DNA of 35,230 bases from Actinomycetes bacterium (GTDB lineage: Bacteria; Actinomycetota; Actinomycetes; Streptosporangiales; Streptosporangiaceae): positions 1 through 35,230 of the forward strand of contig JAJYTW010000022.1 of the NCBI GenBank assembly GCA_021792855.1. The letters run 5' to 3'. The stretch's first letter is position 1. Each line of letters begins with the position of its first letter. This document shows, piece by piece, positions 1 through 8,767 of the stretch. The notes beneath the pieces are model-generated. The model worked only from the letters and a program-made list of their open reading frames with translations, was not told the DNA's origin and searched no databases. Made by a program: the position numbers and the translations under genes.

Positions 1-825
1 CAGGTCGTAGAACAGTTCGGTGACGCCCTGGCCGGCCAGCCAGTCCGCATCGGCGCGGATCTGGCTGATGCTGCCGGACAGCAGCTTGCGTCCGCCGTGC
101 CCGTCGGGCAGCGGGTCGCCGAGCCTGGCCGCGCCGCGGCAGATGATCCGGATCGCGGCCGGGTCCCGGCCGGCCTCCGCGGCGGCGTCCCTGACCACGG
201 CCGCGGTCTGGGCGATCGCGGACAGGTCGGTGCGGCTGGAGGTCACCCAGCCGTCGGCGAGTCGGCCCGCCCGCCGGAGCGCCCGCGGCGCGAGGCCGCC
301 GAGCAGGATCGGCGGGCCGCCGGACTGGACCGGCGCGGGGGCGGTCGTCCCGCGCGGCACCTGGTAGAAGGCGCCGGAGAACGCGGCAGGCTGGGGTCCC
401 CAGAGTGTCCTGAGCACCTCGATGTACTCGGTCAGCCGGTCACCGCGGCGCTCCATCGCCCCGCCGGTCAGCGCGAACTCTTCCGGCATCCAGCCGACGC
501 CGAGGCCGAGTTCGAGGCGCCCGGCGGACAGCACATCCACGGTGGTGGCCTGCTTGGCCAGGTAGCCGGGCGCCACGTACGGCGCGTTGATCACCGCCAC
601 GCCGAGCCGGATCCGGGTGGTCGTGGCCGCGGCGAAGGCCATCGCGGCGACCGGATCGAGGACCGACTGGTAGACGGGGTCCATCTCCGCCCCGGCCGGG
701 ATCAGCAGCCGCTGGAACGTCCACAGCGAGGCGTATCCGGCCTGCTCGGCCCGGGTCGCGAAGGACGTGATGTTCTCGGGCGTGGCCCAGGCCCCCGACA
801 CCGGCAGGCCGAATCCGATCCGCAT
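1..825 (-). CDS. LLM-class (luciferase-like) F420-dependent oxidoreductase, C-terminus truncated by window edge
   Basis: Open minus-strand frame from ATG at 825 to the window edge; translation begins MRIGFGLPVSGAWATPENITSFATRAEQAGYASLWTFQRLL..., with LGVGWMPEEFALTG typical of luciferase-like monooxygenases. Not in the ORF track because it runs off the end. Confidence 0.85.
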   Translation of the reverse strand, partial: MRIGFGLPVSGAWATPENITSFATRAEQAGYASLWTFQRLLIPAGAEMDPVYQSVLDPVAAMAFAAATTTRIRLGVAVINAPYVAPGYLAKQATTVDVLSAGRLELGLGVGWMPEEFALTGGAMERRGDRLTEYIEVLRTLWGPQPAAFSGAFYQVPRGTTAPAPVQSGGPPILLGGLAPRALRRAGRLADGWVTSSRTDLSAIAQTAAVVRDAAAEAGRDPAAIRIICRGAARLGDPLPDGHGGRKLLSGSISQIRADADWLAGQGVTELFYDL

Positions 826-979
826 CCGTCCACCCTAGGACCCGCCCGCCCGGCGCGCTCCGTCGGCGTGCGGAACTCCGGATCGGCCCGGCCGCCCGTC
901 GCCCGGCCGCGCCGTCTGGGAGGCTATGAACCAGAAAACGACAGAACAAAGCTTCATAGGCGTTAACGAGGAGCTTCCG

Positions 980-1777
980 ATGGAATCTGATCCCCGGACC
1001 TGGATCGCCGCGCTGGAGAATTCCCAGCGGCGGCTCGACGGGCTGGTCCGGTCGCTGAGCCCGGACCAGGTCCGCGGCCCGTCCTACTGCGCCGACTGGA
1101 CGGTAGCCGCCCTGCTCTCGCATCTCGGCAGCGGAGCGGAGATCTCGGTCCTGATGCTGGAGTCGGCGCTCGGGCGGACCGGCCCGGTCGGTCGCGAGCA
1201 GTTCGGTCCGGTCTGGGACCGGTGGAACGCGATGAGCCCCGACGAGCAGGCGGCCGGCGTGCTGGCGGCGGACGCGGCCCATCTCGCGGCGCTGCGCGGC
1301 CTGACCGAGCAGGACCTGGCCAGGGTCGAGTTCGACTTCCTCGGCATGACGCTGGACGCGGCCGGCCTGGTGCGGCTGCGACTGGGCGAGCACGCCCTGC
1401 ACGTCTGGGACCTGGCGGTGATGCTGGACGCCGGAGCGCTGGTCGCGCCGGACGCGGTCCGGTTGCTGCTCGACATGCTGCCCGGGTTCGCCGCGCCCAG
1501 GTTCGGCCGGCCGCAGGAGACGCCGCTGCGGGCCAGGATCACGGTGACCGGCCCGGACCGGACCTACCTGCTCGCCGCCACGGACGCGGTGAGCCTGACC
1601 GAGGTGACGGCGGCCGACGCCGAGACCGGGGCCGCGGCGGACACCGAGATCGCCATGCCAGCCGAGGCGCTGCTCCGGCTGGTCTACGGCCGTCTGGACG
1701 CCGCGCACACCCCGGACGAGGTGCAGGCCAAGCCGGCCGACCTGGACCTGCTGCGGGCGATCTTCCCGGGTTTCTGA
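980..1777 (+). CDS. Maleylpyruvate isomerase / mycothiol-dependent (DinB-like) family protein
   Basis: ORF 926..1777; ATG at 980 is preceded by GAGGAG. N-terminal WIAALENSQRRLDGLVRSLSPDQVRGPSYCADWTVAALLSHLGSGAE matches the MDMPI N-terminal pattern. Confidence 0.8.
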   Translation: MESDPRTWIAALENSQRRLDGLVRSLSPDQVRGPSYCADWTVAALLSHLGSGAEISVLMLESALGRTGPVGREQFGPVWDRWNAMSPDEQAAGVLAADAAHLAALRGLTEQDLARVEFDFLGMTLDAAGLVRLRLGEHALHVWDLAVMLDAGALVAPDAVRLLLDMLPGFAAPRFGRPQETPLRARITVTGPDRTYLLAATDAVSLTEVTAADAETGAAADTEIAMPAEALLRLVYGRLDAAHTPDEVQAKPADLDLLRAIFPGF

Positions 1778-1808
1778 CCGCGCGGGCGGCCCGGGCGGGT
1801 CAGCCGGG

Positions 1809-2852
1809 TCAGCCGAGCAGTCGGGTGACCTGGCCGGCGGCCGTGCCGGCGCAACCCCAGGAGAGCGTCACGCCGGCGCCGCCGTGCCCGTAGTTGTGCA
1901 CGACGGCCCGGCCGTCGGCCAGCGTCCCGGCCGCCAGCCTGACCCGCGGCCGGACCGGGCGCAGCCCGACCCGGTGTGCCAGCACCGGCGCCCCGGCCAA
2001 CCGGGGCTCGATCGCCGTGCACTGGGCGAGGATCCTGGCGGCCGTGGCCGGGTCCGGGGCGGTGCTGGCGTCGCCGCGCCGTTGCGTTCCGCCGAGCACG
2101 GCGGTCGCGCCGTGCGGGAAGATGTAGCTGACCTCGTCCGGTCCGCTGCCCTCGCCGACGAAGAACTCGGTCAGGCCCGGGTTGGCCACGACGACCACCT
2201 GGCCACGGACCGGCTCCAGATCGGGGTCGGGAACCAGATCCCGGGCGCCGATCCCGGCGCAGTTGACCAGCACCGGCGCGGTGGTGCGCGCGGCGGCCGC
2301 CGCGAGGCTGGGCAGCGGCGGGCCGAGGCGGACCTCGCCGCCGGCCGCCAGCACCTGGGCGAGCAGGTAGTCGAGGTAGTCGGGCATCGCGATCACCGGG
2401 GCGCGGTAGCGCCAGCCCACGGCGAATCCGCCCGGCAGGGTCGCCGGGTCGCACCGGGACAGTCCGTCGGCCCCGCGCAGGAACGGCGGCACATCGGCGT
2501 CCGATGGTCCGCCGGATTCGCCCGGGCCGCCGGATTTGCCTGGTCCGCCGGATTCGCCCGGGCCGCTCTCGTGCCGTCCGGGCGCGGCGGCCACGCCGGC
2601 CAGGTCCCGTACCCCGGCGGCCGGGTCCGCGGCGAGGCCGCGGAAGTGCTCCAGGGTCTGCGCGGCCCACTCGGGCACCCGGTCGTCGGCCCCGACCAGA
2701 TGCGGTCCCCACAGCGCGCCTGCCGCCGCCGACGTGGTGCGGTGCGGCGGCGCGGCCGCGTAGACCGTCGTGCGCAGACCCGACCTCGCCAGCCGGAGCG
2801 CGGTGGACAGGCCGATCACCCCGGCCCCGATCACGAACGCGTCTGTGCTCAC
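1809..2852 (-). CDS. FAD-dependent D-amino-acid oxidase family protein
   Basis: Translation from GTG at 2852: MSTDAFVIGAGVIGLSTALRLARSG (Rossmann GxGxxG), HRVGLRPVRPRVRLA and VVHNYGHGGAGVTLSWGCA near the C-terminus, as in DAAO. Confidence 0.88.
   Translation of the reverse strand: MSTDAFVIGAGVIGLSTALRLARSGLRTTVYAAAPPHRTTSAAAGALWGPHLVGADDRVPEWAAQTLEHFRGLAADPAAGVRDLAGVAAAPGRHESGPGESGGPGKSGGPGESGGPSDADVPPFLRGADGLSRCDPATLPGGFAVGWRYRAPVIAMPDYLDYLLAQVLAAGGEVRLGPPLPSLAAAAARTTAPVLVNCAGIGARDLVPDPDLEPVRGQVVVVANPGLTEFFVGEGSGPDEVSYIFPHGATAVLGGTQRRGDASTAPDPATAARILAQCTAIEPRLAGAPVLAHRVGLRPVRPRVRLAAGTLADGRAVVHNYGHGGAGVTLSWGCAGTAAGQVTRLLG
2506..2565. repeat. 18-nt tandem repeat (about 3.3 copies) inside the D-amino-acid oxidase gene
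   Basis: ggtccgccggattcgccc / gggccgccggatttgcct / ggtccgccggattcgccc / gggccg; encodes GPGESGGPGKSGGPGESGGP on the minus strand. Confidence 0.9.
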
Positions 2853-2907
2853 GAGCGCACCGTACTCCAGGGATAGAACCCGCGGCGTTTCGGGCAGGAT
2901 AGCTGTC

Positions 2908-3501
2908 ATGGTCCGGCTAATCTCGTTCGCGCTGAAACCGACCATCACCGGCGATCTGGTGACTCTGCGGCCGGTCAGTGCCGACGACGCCGCCGACCTG
3001 GCGGCCGTCAGCCCGGAAACCCTGCGGCTGACCGGAACTCACTCCGGCCCGTTCAGCCTGGACGAGCTCAGGGCCTGGTACGGATCGCGGGCTGAGCACG
3101 CCGACCGCCTGGACCTGGCCGTGGTCGAGCGATCCACCGGCCGCTGGGCCGGTGAGGTCGTGCTGATGAACCTGGATCCGGTGAATCGCTCGTGCGGCTT
3201 CCGGATCCTGCTAGCCGGCCCGGAGTGGTTCGGCCGCGGCCTGGGCACCGAGGCGACCAGGCTGGTCCTGGGACACGCCTTCGACCTGGTCGGCGTGCAC
3301 CGGGTGGAACTGACCGTGTACGCGTTCAACCCGCGAGCCCAGCACGTGTATCGCAAGATCGGGTTCGTGTCGGAGGGGATCAAGCGGCAGGCGCTGCTCT
3401 GGGACGGCGAGTGGGTCGACGCCGAGTTGATGTCGATGCTGGCGCCGGAGTGGGCCAGCCACCGGGGTACGCCGGATGGCGCGGCCGGTCAGGACGGCTG
3501 A
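2908..3501 (+). CDS. GNAT family N-acetyltransferase (RimJ/RimL-like)
   Basis: MVRLISFALKPTITGDLVTLRPVSADDAADLAAV... FGRGLGTEATRLVLGHAFDLVGVHRVELTVYAFNPRAQHVYRKIGF is a typical GNAT acetyl-CoA-binding region. Confidence 0.9.
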   Translation: MVRLISFALKPTITGDLVTLRPVSADDAADLAAVSPETLRLTGTHSGPFSLDELRAWYGSRAEHADRLDLAVVERSTGRWAGEVVLMNLDPVNRSCGFRILLAGPEWFGRGLGTEATRLVLGHAFDLVGVHRVELTVYAFNPRAQHVYRKIGFVSEGIKRQALLWDGEWVDAELMSMLAPEWASHRGTPDGAAGQDG

Positions 3502-4274
3502 CGGCAGCGGGCGGCCGGCGCCGCGGTGATCTGGCCGGCGATCCGCGGGACCGCCGTGCCGATCGGCTCCCTGATCACCTCGGTGGCCAGGTCGTCGTAC
3601 GGCGTCGGGTCCCGGTTGACGATGATCAGCGTGGCGCCGGCGTCGGCGGCGACCGCGCACAGCGAGGCGGCCGGCTCGACCATCAGCGTGCTGCCGATCG
3701 CCAGCATCAGGTCGCACTCGGCTGCGGCGCGGACCGCCGCGGCGAGCACGGCCCGGTCCAGCGCCTGCCCGAACATGACGGTGGCCGACTTCAGGATCCC
3801 GCCGCAGCGCGGGCAGGGCGGATCCGCCTCGCCCGCCCGGACCCGGTCGAGCACGGCCTCCATCGGGGACCGGTCGCCGCAGCCAACGCAGGCGGCGAGC
3901 GAGAGCGTGCCGTGCAGTTCGAGCACCCGGTCGGTGGGTGAGCCTGCGCGCTGATGCAGACCGTCGATGTTCTGGGTGATCACCCAGGTGTCCACCGTCC
4001 CGGCCAGTCGTGCCAGCGCGATGTGCGCCGGGTTCGGCTCCGCCGACCTGGCCGGGTGCTCGAGCCGGGTCTGCCAGGACCGGAGCCGCAGTTCCGGGTC
4101 GGACAGGTAGGCCTGGTAGGTGAACTGCCGCTCGGCGGTCGGGTTCCGGGTCCAGACGCCCTGCGGGCCGCGGAAATCGGGGATGCCGGAATCGGTGGAG
4201 ATCCCGGCCCCGGTCAGCACGGTGACCCGGCTGACGCCGTCCGCCCAGGCTGGTCGATCTGAGGCTGCGGTCAC
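3489..4274 (-). CDS. Sir2-family NAD-dependent protein deacylase (sirtuin)
   Basis: VTVLTGAGISTDSGIPDFRGPQGVW, TQNIDGLHQRAG, LELHG, Zn-binding C-x2-C (CVGC, CPRC), MFGQALD, GSTLMVEPA: full set of Sir2 motifs. Confidence 0.96.
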   Translation of the reverse strand: MTAASDRPAWADGVSRVTVLTGAGISTDSGIPDFRGPQGVWTRNPTAERQFTYQAYLSDPELRLRSWQTRLEHPARSAEPNPAHIALARLAGTVDTWVITQNIDGLHQRAGSPTDRVLELHGTLSLAACVGCGDRSPMEAVLDRVRAGEADPPCPRCGGILKSATVMFGQALDRAVLAAAVRAAAECDLMLAIGSTLMVEPAASLCAVAADAGATLIIVNRDPTPYDDLATEVIREPIGTAVPRIAGQITAAPAARCRQPS

Positions 4275-4342
4275 CAGGCCATGGTCACCAATTCGCTCGC
4301 CGGGCGCAAACCGGGCCCGCCCCGACCCGTATTGTCTCGATC

Positions 4343-5980
4343 ATGAGGGGTCCCTTCGGAGCTACCGTCGCCGACTACACCGGCACCATCCCGCGACTGC
4401 TCGAGCGAGCGGCGCACCGCGATCCGGACGGCATCTGGATCCGCACCGACGAGCAGACCCTGACCTTCGGCGCGGCGGCCGGGCAGGCCGCCGCCCGGGC
4501 CGCCGGTCTCGCCGAGGCCGGGATTGGCCACGGCGACCTGGTCCTGGTGACGGCCAGGACCACGCCGGATTACCTGCTCACCTGGCTGGCGCTGGCCGCG
4601 CTCGGGGCGATCACCGTTCCGGTCAACCCGGCAAGCTCGGCGGCCGAACTCGCCGGTCTGGTCGGCCAGGTGCGGCCGCGGGCGGTGGTGACCGACCAGC
4701 CGCTGCTGGATTCTGGCCTCGGCCAGATGCTCGGTCCAGGCGGTGCGGGCGATGGCGCGGTGCGAACCGTTATCGACGTGGGTGAGCTTGGCGCCGGGCA
4801 CCCCGGCCTGACGGTCGCCGACCTGCCGACCGGTGCTGCGGCGCCCGGGGACCTCGCGGTGCTGATCCCGACCTCGGGCACCACCGGCCGGTCCAAGCTG
4901 GTCATGCAGACGCACCGGGCATACGCGATGGCAGCCGAGGGATTCCCGTTCTGGATGGGGCTGTCATCCGGGGACCGGCTGATGACGTCGCTGCCGCTGT
5001 TCCACATCAACGCGCCGATCTACTCCGCGCTCGGCTCGCTGGTCTGCGGCGCCGGCCTGATCCTGGTGCCGAGGTTCTCCGCGAGCGGTTTCCTGGACGC
5101 CGCCCGCAGGCACGGGGCAACCGAGTTCAACGCCATCGGGGCGATGCTGGAGATCCTGATGCGCCAGCCAGAGCGGCCAGACGACGCCGACAACCCGCTC
5201 CGGCTGTGCTATGCGGGCCCGGCTCCGGAGCGCGAGCGGCAGGAGCAGATCGAGCGCCGGTTCGGGATCGAGATCGTGGTCGGGTACGCGATGTCGGAGT
5301 CGCCGTACGGGCTGATCTGGCCGCACCGGACCCGGCCGTTCGGCACCCTCGGGGCGGTCCGCCAGCATCCTTACCTCGGCACGATCAACGAGGCCAAGGT
5401 CGTCGCGGTGCCCGAGGCCGGCGCGGACGCCGACGGCGCGCCGGGGGCGGCGGGGCCGGCGCCGGAGGCCGAACTCGGCCCTGGCCAGACCGGGGAGATC
5501 CTGCTGCGCAACCCGGTCATCACGCCGGGCTACTGGGAGATGCCGGAGCAGACCGCGGCGATCATGGCCGACGGCGGCTGGCTGCGGACCGGTGACCTGG
5601 TCACCGTGAACTCCGACGGGACCTACACCTTCGTGAGCCGCCGGAAGGAGGTGCTGCGCCGCCGGGGCGAGAACCTGTCGCCGCTGGAGGTCGAGGAAAT
5701 TCTCGACTCGCACCCGTCGGTGCTCGAGTCGGCGGTCGTCGGCGTCGCCTCGGACCTGACCGAGGAGGAGATCAAGGCGTTCGTGGTGCCCGCCCCGGGC
5801 GCGGCGGTGGACTTCGCCGAGTTGCGGGAGTACGCGGCCGCCCGGTTGTCGGCCTTCAAGGTGCCCAGGTACTGGCAGCTAGCCGGCGAGTTGCCGCGGA
5901 CGCCGACCGCCCGGCTGGCCAGGCACCGGCTCCCGGCCGGGCACCAGCCAGGCGAGTACGACGCCGAGGCTGATGCCTAG
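4343..5980 (+). CDS. Class I adenylate-forming enzyme, acyl-CoA synthetase / AMP-dependent ligase
   Basis: LIPTSGTTGRSKLVMQTHRAY (P-loop), GYAMSESPYG, GGWLRTGDLVTVNSDGTYTFVSRRKEVLRRRGENLSPLEVEEIL. Confidence 0.93.
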   Translation: MRGPFGATVADYTGTIPRLLERAAHRDPDGIWIRTDEQTLTFGAAAGQAAARAAGLAEAGIGHGDLVLVTARTTPDYLLTWLALAALGAITVPVNPASSAAELAGLVGQVRPRAVVTDQPLLDSGLGQMLGPGGAGDGAVRTVIDVGELGAGHPGLTVADLPTGAAAPGDLAVLIPTSGTTGRSKLVMQTHRAYAMAAEGFPFWMGLSSGDRLMTSLPLFHINAPIYSALGSLVCGAGLILVPRFSASGFLDAARRHGATEFNAIGAMLEILMRQPERPDDADNPLRLCYAGPAPERERQEQIERRFGIEIVVGYAMSESPYGLIWPHRTRPFGTLGAVRQHPYLGTINEAKVVAVPEAGADADGAPGAAGPAPEAELGPGQTGEILLRNPVITPGYWEMPEQTAAIMADGGWLRTGDLVTVNSDGTYTFVSRRKEVLRRRGENLSPLEVEEILDSHPSVLESAVVGVASDLTEEEIKAFVVPAPGAAVDFAELREYAAARLSAFKVPRYWQLAGELPRTPTARLARHRLPAGHQPGEYDAEADA

Positions 5981-6023
5981 CCGGCCAGCGCGGTCCCGGC
6001 CAGCGCGGTCCCGGCCAGCGCGG
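5981..6023. repeat. 15-nt tandem repeat (about 2.9 copies), intergenic
   Basis: ccggccagcgcggtc x2 then ccggccagcgcgg, directly after the acyl-CoA synthetase stop codon. Confidence 0.9.
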
Positions 6024-6041
6024 CCGGTCAGGGTGACCGGG

Positions 6042-6863
6042 TCAGATCCGGTAGAACAGGTTCAGGAACCGGTCGACGAGCGCGGGATCGCCGCTGGCGG
6101 TACCGCCGTTGATCCGGCCGAACGCGGTGAGCACCATCGCGGCCGGGTCGAACTCCAGCACCGCGGGCAGGGCCATCAGCTCATCGAGGCTGACCTGCTC
6201 GTAGCTCATGCCCTGGTCGCTGATCGAGACCTTGAAGTTGCCGGCGTTCCGGCCGCCGACCTGAACGCCGATGCTGAACGGGGACAGGTCAGCGTCCGGC
6301 GAGATGGTCGACTGCCAGATGATGAACATGAACGGCACCAGCAGGTCGGCCGCGTCGGCCGGCAGCGCGTGCGCCCGGCCGGCCCCCTCCATGATGTCCC
6401 AGGTGTGCACGCCGTAGTCCATGAGCTGGCCAGCCGCGTAGATGAACGCGGGCACCGGCCCCATGTAGAAGTGCGGCACGATCAGCGAGGTCCATTCCTG
6501 CTCGGAGAGTCCGCCGAGCAGCGCCATCATCTGGTCCAGGTCGGCCCGGACCCGGGTCATCAGTTCGGCCTGCGGCAGGTCGCGGAACGACTTGGCGCTG
6601 TCGCCGGCCCGTTCGTGCATGCCGGTCAGGCCGTAGGCGTCCTGGCTGCCGCCGGACCTGGCGATCTCGAACGCCTTGAAGTAGCCCTCGGTCGTGTCGA
6701 CGAGATGGCCGATCACATCCCGGACCTGCCAGTTCTCGCACGCGGTGGGGGCCTCCCAGGCACCCGGTCGCTCGGCCGCCGCGAACATCGCCGCGGCCTG
6801 CTCCCTGACCACGCGCAGGATCGTGTCCTTGCCCTGGTAGGTCATCGCGTTCCACTCGCTCAT
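6042..6863 (-). CDS. Maleylpyruvate isomerase N-terminal domain (TIGR03083-like) protein
   Basis: ATMFAAAERPGAWEAPTACENWQVRDVIGHLVDTTEGYFKAFE-type DinB/MDMPI N-terminus; ATG at 6863. Confidence 0.8.
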   Translation of the reverse strand: MSEWNAMTYQGKDTILRVVREQAAAMFAAAERPGAWEAPTACENWQVRDVIGHLVDTTEGYFKAFEIARSGGSQDAYGLTGMHERAGDSAKSFRDLPQAELMTRVRADLDQMMALLGGLSEQEWTSLIVPHFYMGPVPAFIYAAGQLMDYGVHTWDIMEGAGRAHALPADAADLLVPFMFIIWQSTISPDADLSPFSIGVQVGGRNAGNFKVSISDQGMSYEQVSLDELMALPAVLEFDPAAMVLTAFGRINGGTASGDPALVDRFLNLFYRI

Positions 6864-7010
6864 GCACGCCTCTTCTCGCCGGTTCTGGCTTCGCGACGCC
6901 TGTCCTTGATGGGCGGCAGGCGGCTTTCCTCGAACCTCAGCGCACGGACGCGCTGTCTGTCAAGCGAACAGGTGTGCGCATGCGTGACGATCGCGGTCAG
7001 ATCGGACCGG

Positions 7011-8111
7011 TCAGTGGCTGGGCAAACTAATCCTGGCGAGTGCCTCGCCGTACCGGACGGCGACGAGTTGGGCGATCGCGGGATGGTCGCCCAGCGGGCC
7101 TGACCGCGCTGCCCCGAGCGCATCGGACAGCCGGTCGAACTCGGCGAGGTCCGACTCCGGGCCGATGACGCACGGCGCGATCGCCGGATGCCTTGATCCG
7201 GCCTCGCGCAGCATGGCTAGCGCGGACGCGATGCCGGCCGGATCGCCCACCGCGGCGGGCGCCGCCGGGACGGCGAGCCGCGCGGCGAGCAGCAGTGCCG
7301 TGACCCCGGCGTCGCTGACCGCCTGCGGTCCCCGGTCAGCCACCGTCAGCACGCCGTCCGCGCCGGCCGCGATGTTGATGCCCCGGGCCCGGCCCGCCCG
7401 TGCCAGGCCGGCCTCGGCCAGTCGGTCGTGCAGTGCCTCGGCCAGCAGCGGGTGCGGGCCGAGATGCGAGGCGAGCAGCACCTGGGCGGCGGAACGGCCG
7501 AGCACCGCCTCGATCTGTCCGTCCAGCACCGGATGCGGGCCGGCCAGCAACGGCACCACGACCGCGTCCGGCAGCGGGTCATCGTCATCTCGTTCAGGCG
7601 CCGAGGCGAGCAGCGCGGCCAGGCCGGCCGGCCCGTCATCGAGGTAGCCGATCATGATGGCCGCGCCGGGGCAGGAATCTGCGGCCCCGAGGGCGATCCG
7701 CTCGGCGAGCGCGCGGTCGTCCGCGACCGAGGTTGCGGGGGCAGCGAGAATGAGGGCCGGCGCATCGCTGGACACGCTGATCCGGTGGGCGCTGCGGTGG
7801 CGGCCCCGGCGGCGGACGGCTGCGGTGCGGCGGGGCAGGCTCGGCCCCGGCTGGCCTGGCGGGGGCTGGCCAGCCCCCGGCTGACCCGGCCCAGGGTGGC
7901 CTGGGCCGTCAGCACCGCCTCGGCGGGGGAGTTCGGGTGTTTCCCGGCGGGGGAGTTCGGGTGTTTCCCGGCGGGGCAGGCCCGGGCCGGTGGTCTCGCG
8001 CCTTGGCAGCGGCGCGCCCTGGCCGTCCGGGCGAGTGCCAGGCTCACGCAGCGGGCGGGAGTCCGGGCCTGGCCAGGACTTCGGCATCTGGTCCGGGCTG
8101 TGCTCACTCAC
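7011..8111 (-). CDS. Sirohydrochlorin chelatase-like (CbiX family) protein with long low-complexity N-terminus
   Basis: ALILAAPATSVADDRALAERIALGA...DAVVVPLLAGPHPVLDGQIEAVL...VLLASHLGPHPLLAEALHDRLAEAG resembles CbiX repeats; N-terminal about 110 aa is Pro/Arg/Gly-rich with LPRRETPE repeats. Confidence 0.75.
   Translation of the reverse strand: MSEHSPDQMPKSWPGPDSRPLREPGTRPDGQGAPLPRRETTGPGLPRRETPELPRRETPELPRRGGADGPGHPGPGQPGAGQPPPGQPGPSLPRRTAAVRRRGRHRSAHRISVSSDAPALILAAPATSVADDRALAERIALGAADSCPGAAIMIGYLDDGPAGLAALLASAPERDDDDPLPDAVVVPLLAGPHPVLDGQIEAVLGRSAAQVLLASHLGPHPLLAEALHDRLAEAGLARAGRARGINIAAGADGVLTVADRGPQAVSDAGVTALLLAARLAVPAAPAAVGDPAGIASALAMLREAGSRHPAIAPCVIGPESDLAEFDRLSDALGAARSGPLGDHPAIAQLVAVRYGEALARISLPSH
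7921..7976. repeat. 24-nt perfect tandem repeat (2.3 copies) within the CbiX-like gene
   Basis: cggcgggggagttcgggtgtttcc at 7921-7944 and 7945-7968, partial third copy; encodes LPRRETPE x2. Confidence 0.92.
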
Positions 8112-8184
8112 CGGACCGATGGTAGTGGCATCGGCGGGCTCCGGCCGATCTTCTGCGATGTTCGCACCTATTAGGGGTGGGTGA

Positions 8185-8574
8185 TTACGGTTCGGGGGAG
8201 TCGCTGGACAGCATGCTGCGGTACACCGAGATCAGCGCTGACTTCTGCTGGCCGGTCAGCCGGGAATCGGACTCGATCGCCCGTTCCACGGCCGGTGCGG
8301 CAGGCGCCGTTCCGTCCGCCTGGCCCGTCTGGTCGGCGTGGTGCAGCAGGCCCGCCTGGGTCAGCAGGGTCTCGGCGGAAACGTTCAGCGCCTCGGAGAT
8401 GACCTTGATCACCCGCATCGACGGCTGGTGCAGTCCGCGCTCGATCTGGCTCAGGTAGGGGTTTGATAGCCGGGTCCGCTCGGCTAGTTGGCGGAGCGAG
8501 AGGTTGGCGAGCTTGCGCTGCCTGCGGATGAAGTCGCCGAGCGCCTCCATCTGGTTGTCCCACGGTTCGTTCAC
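8185..8574 (-). CDS. XRE-family helix-turn-helix transcriptional regulator
   Basis: FIRRQRKLANLSLRQLAERTRLSNPYLSQIERGLHQPSMRVIKVISEALNVSAETLL is a clear HTH_3; GTG at 8574 preceded by GGAGGAG. Confidence 0.93.
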   Translation of the reverse strand: MNEPWDNQMEALGDFIRRQRKLANLSLRQLAERTRLSNPYLSQIERGLHQPSMRVIKVISEALNVSAETLLTQAGLLHHADQTGQADGTAPAAPAVERAIESDSRLTGQQKSALISVYRSMLSSDSPEP

Positions 8575-8767
8575 TGTCGTGCTCTCCTCCGGCGGCGATC
8601 CGATCCCGGCCGGCCTGGCCCCGGACCGGCCGGGCGGCCCGAGCCTGGCTGGTCCCGCGCTGGTGCCGGTCCGTGGCCTCGACAGCATGAGACCGGCATG
8701 AAGCCGGCGGATCGCTCCGCCGGCCCGTGCCGTCGTGACCAGCGACCTAAGGGGGCGCCGCTGGCTG

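Noticed and set aside
926-979. Upstream ATG extension of the first maleylpyruvate-isomerase-like ORF
   Set aside because: ATG at 980 has a good SD and matches the expected domain start; the extension looks non-conserved.
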